Shown here: piece after piece, positions 14,325 to 14,935 of the stretch
Layout of the letters: every line of letters begins with the position of its first letter
How positions within the stretch are numbered: the stretch's first letter is position 1
NCBI GenBank assembly: GCA_030145015.1
Contig: JAQYWI010000124.1
Coordinates: forward strand, 1-14,935
Direction: 5' to 3'
DNA: 14,935 nt
Origin: Desulfobacterales bacterium
Lineage (GTDB): Bacteria; Desulfobacterota; Desulfobacteria; Desulfobacterales; JAHEIW01
Notes under the pieces: generated by a model
Databases searched by the model: none
Told to the model about the DNA's origin: nothing
Seen by the model: the letters and a program-made list of their open reading frames with translations, nothing else
Translations under genes and position numbers: made by a program

Positions 14325-14341
14325 TAAATCCTTCGGATTTA
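14325..14341 (-). promoter_or_regulatory. Ribosome-binding site inside a small hairpin
   Basis: The leader of the ATPase gene contains TAAATCC-GAA-GGATTTA (minus strand), a perfect 7-bp stem with a 3-nt loop. The Shine-Dalgarno AAGGA overlaps the loop and the 3' arm, so pairing would partly hide it. The stem is AT-rich and weak, so this may be incidental or may give modest temperature- or factor-dependent control. Confidence 0.35.
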
Positions 14342-14410
14342 GTTGATTGGTTAATTGGTTGACTCGTTAAATAGTCAATGGATATTATCCCTTTTTAACT
14401 TAAAATTAAC
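14341..14410. repeat. GTTAATTGGTT-type repeat, copy 3
   Basis: AGTTGATTGGTTAATTGGTT followed by GACTCGTTAAATAGTCAATG matches the units of the repeats at 2226-2306 and 13111-13205, and TTTTTAACTTAAAATTAACC gives partial complements on the right. Together with copy 2 it flanks the ATPase gene on both sides. Confidence 0.45.
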
Positions 14411-14440
14411 CGCAGATTAGGTTGAACTGGAGATTTAGTT

Positions 14441-14880
14441 ATCCACAGATTACGCAGATTAACACAGATTTTATTTTTAAGCTAAAAGATATTGATAAAT
14501 TAGATCCGCAGATTTTATTGAATCGGGGATTTTTTTATCCACAGATTACACACCCGCCCGCCTCGCCTTGCTTGCATGGCGGGCGTGGGATTAACGCAGA
14601 TTTTATTTTTAAGCTAAAAGATATTGATAAATTAGATCCGCAGATTTTATTGAATCGGGGATTTTTTATCCACAGATTACACACCCGCCCGCCTCGCCTT
14701 GCTTGCATGGCGGGCGTGGGATTAACACAGATTCTATTTTTAAGCTAAAAGATATTGACAAATTAGATCCGCAGATTTTATTGAATCGGGGATTTTTTTA
14801 TCCGCAGATTACACAGATTAACGCAGATTAATTTATAAGTTAAAAGATATGGATAAATTAGATCCGCAGATTTTATTTTA
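14441..14880. repeat. Four-unit tandem array, two units with a hairpin cassette
   Basis: Units begin at 14441, 14537, 14668 and 14800 with ATCCRCAGATTA and share AAGCTAAAAGATATTGATAA and TTAGATCCGCAGATTTTATT in nearly identical form. Units 1 and 4 contain the plain CGCAGATTAACACAGATT-type segment. Units 2 and 3 (131 and 132 bp, against 96 bp for unit 1) instead carry a GC-rich insert of about 36 bp in which CGCCCGCC pairs with GGCGGGCG (about 14554-14588 and 14685-14719). Unit 4 is more diverged and shorter. An open frame runs through the first three units but is a by-product of the repeat. The spacing and the lack of unique spacers rule out CRISPR. Confidence 0.8.
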
Positions 14881-14912
14881 ATACCTGAATTTTGCACCAA
14901 AATTCAGGTATT
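14880..14912. repeat. Perfect 15-bp hairpin closing the array
   Basis: AATACCTGAATTTTG (14880-14894) and CAAAATTCAGGTATT (14898-14912) form a perfect 15-bp stem with the 3-nt loop CAC. It directly abuts the end of the fourth repeat unit. There is no T-run after it on either strand, so it is not a standard terminator; it may be a recombination or repeat-boundary palindrome. Confidence 0.65.
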
Positions 14913-14935
14913 AGTAAATACCAATTGAAAAACCA

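Noticed and set aside
14422..14748. 108-aa plus-strand frame with a repeated peptide
   Set aside because: It is the translation of the tandem repeat; there is no ribosome-binding site, and the peptide repeat simply mirrors the DNA repeat.
14441..14880. Possible CRISPR array
   Set aside because: Units are 96-132 bp, with no short constant repeat alternating with unique spacers and no cas genes nearby.

Overview
The window looks like a chromosomal stretch from a Gram-negative, probably anaerobic bacterium, most likely of the Desulfobacterota (Desulfobacterales-like sulfate reducers). The support is LL-diaminopimelate aminotransferase (an alternative lysine/peptidoglycan route typical of such lineages), a CoA-transferase/GNAT fusion of a type I associate with this group, an ExeA-type AAA ATPase, moderate GC with AT-rich gaps, and many short dispersed palindromic repeats in the gaps. 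This assignment is inference from gene content; no rRNA or other phylogenetic marker is present.

Layout. 1-6200: four minus-strand genes, read right to left: a CoA-transferase/GNAT fusion, DNA polymerase X (polX), an Lrp/AsnC regulator, and dapL. They are separated by 140-340 bp gaps that hold promoters and repeat elements, so they are probably separate transcription units. 6200-10500: a plus-strand run from a divergent promoter: an orphan 84-aa protein, a Cys/Met-metabolism PLP enzyme, a DUF427 protein, a GlsB/YeaQ-type small membrane protein, and an unaccompanied family-5 (peptide-type) solute-binding protein. 10500-12710: a minus-strand secreted protein of unknown function, a 244-bp inverted-repeat element, and a plus-strand M48-like lipoprotein whose HEXXH motif has become CEXXH. 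12710-13207: the gap between convergent genes, with a strong candidate minus-strand small RNA (consensus promoter, about 100 nt, terminator, two CCUCC motifs) and a bidirectional terminator. 13208-14320: an ExeA/PEP-CTERM-type AAA ATPase with a coiled-coil tail. 14320-14935: a repeat array in which a GC-rich hairpin cassette is present in two of four units, then a 15-bp hairpin.

The genes do not form one pathway. Amino-acid metabolism (dapL, the trans-sulfuration enzyme, Lrp, the peptide-type binding protein) is the only loose theme. I see no CRISPR, complete transposon, prophage, defence or biosynthetic cluster. The most interesting items are the candidate sRNA, the degenerate M48 lipoprotein, the hairpin-carrying repeat array, the nested palindromic elements and the CoA-transferase/acetyltransferase fusion.
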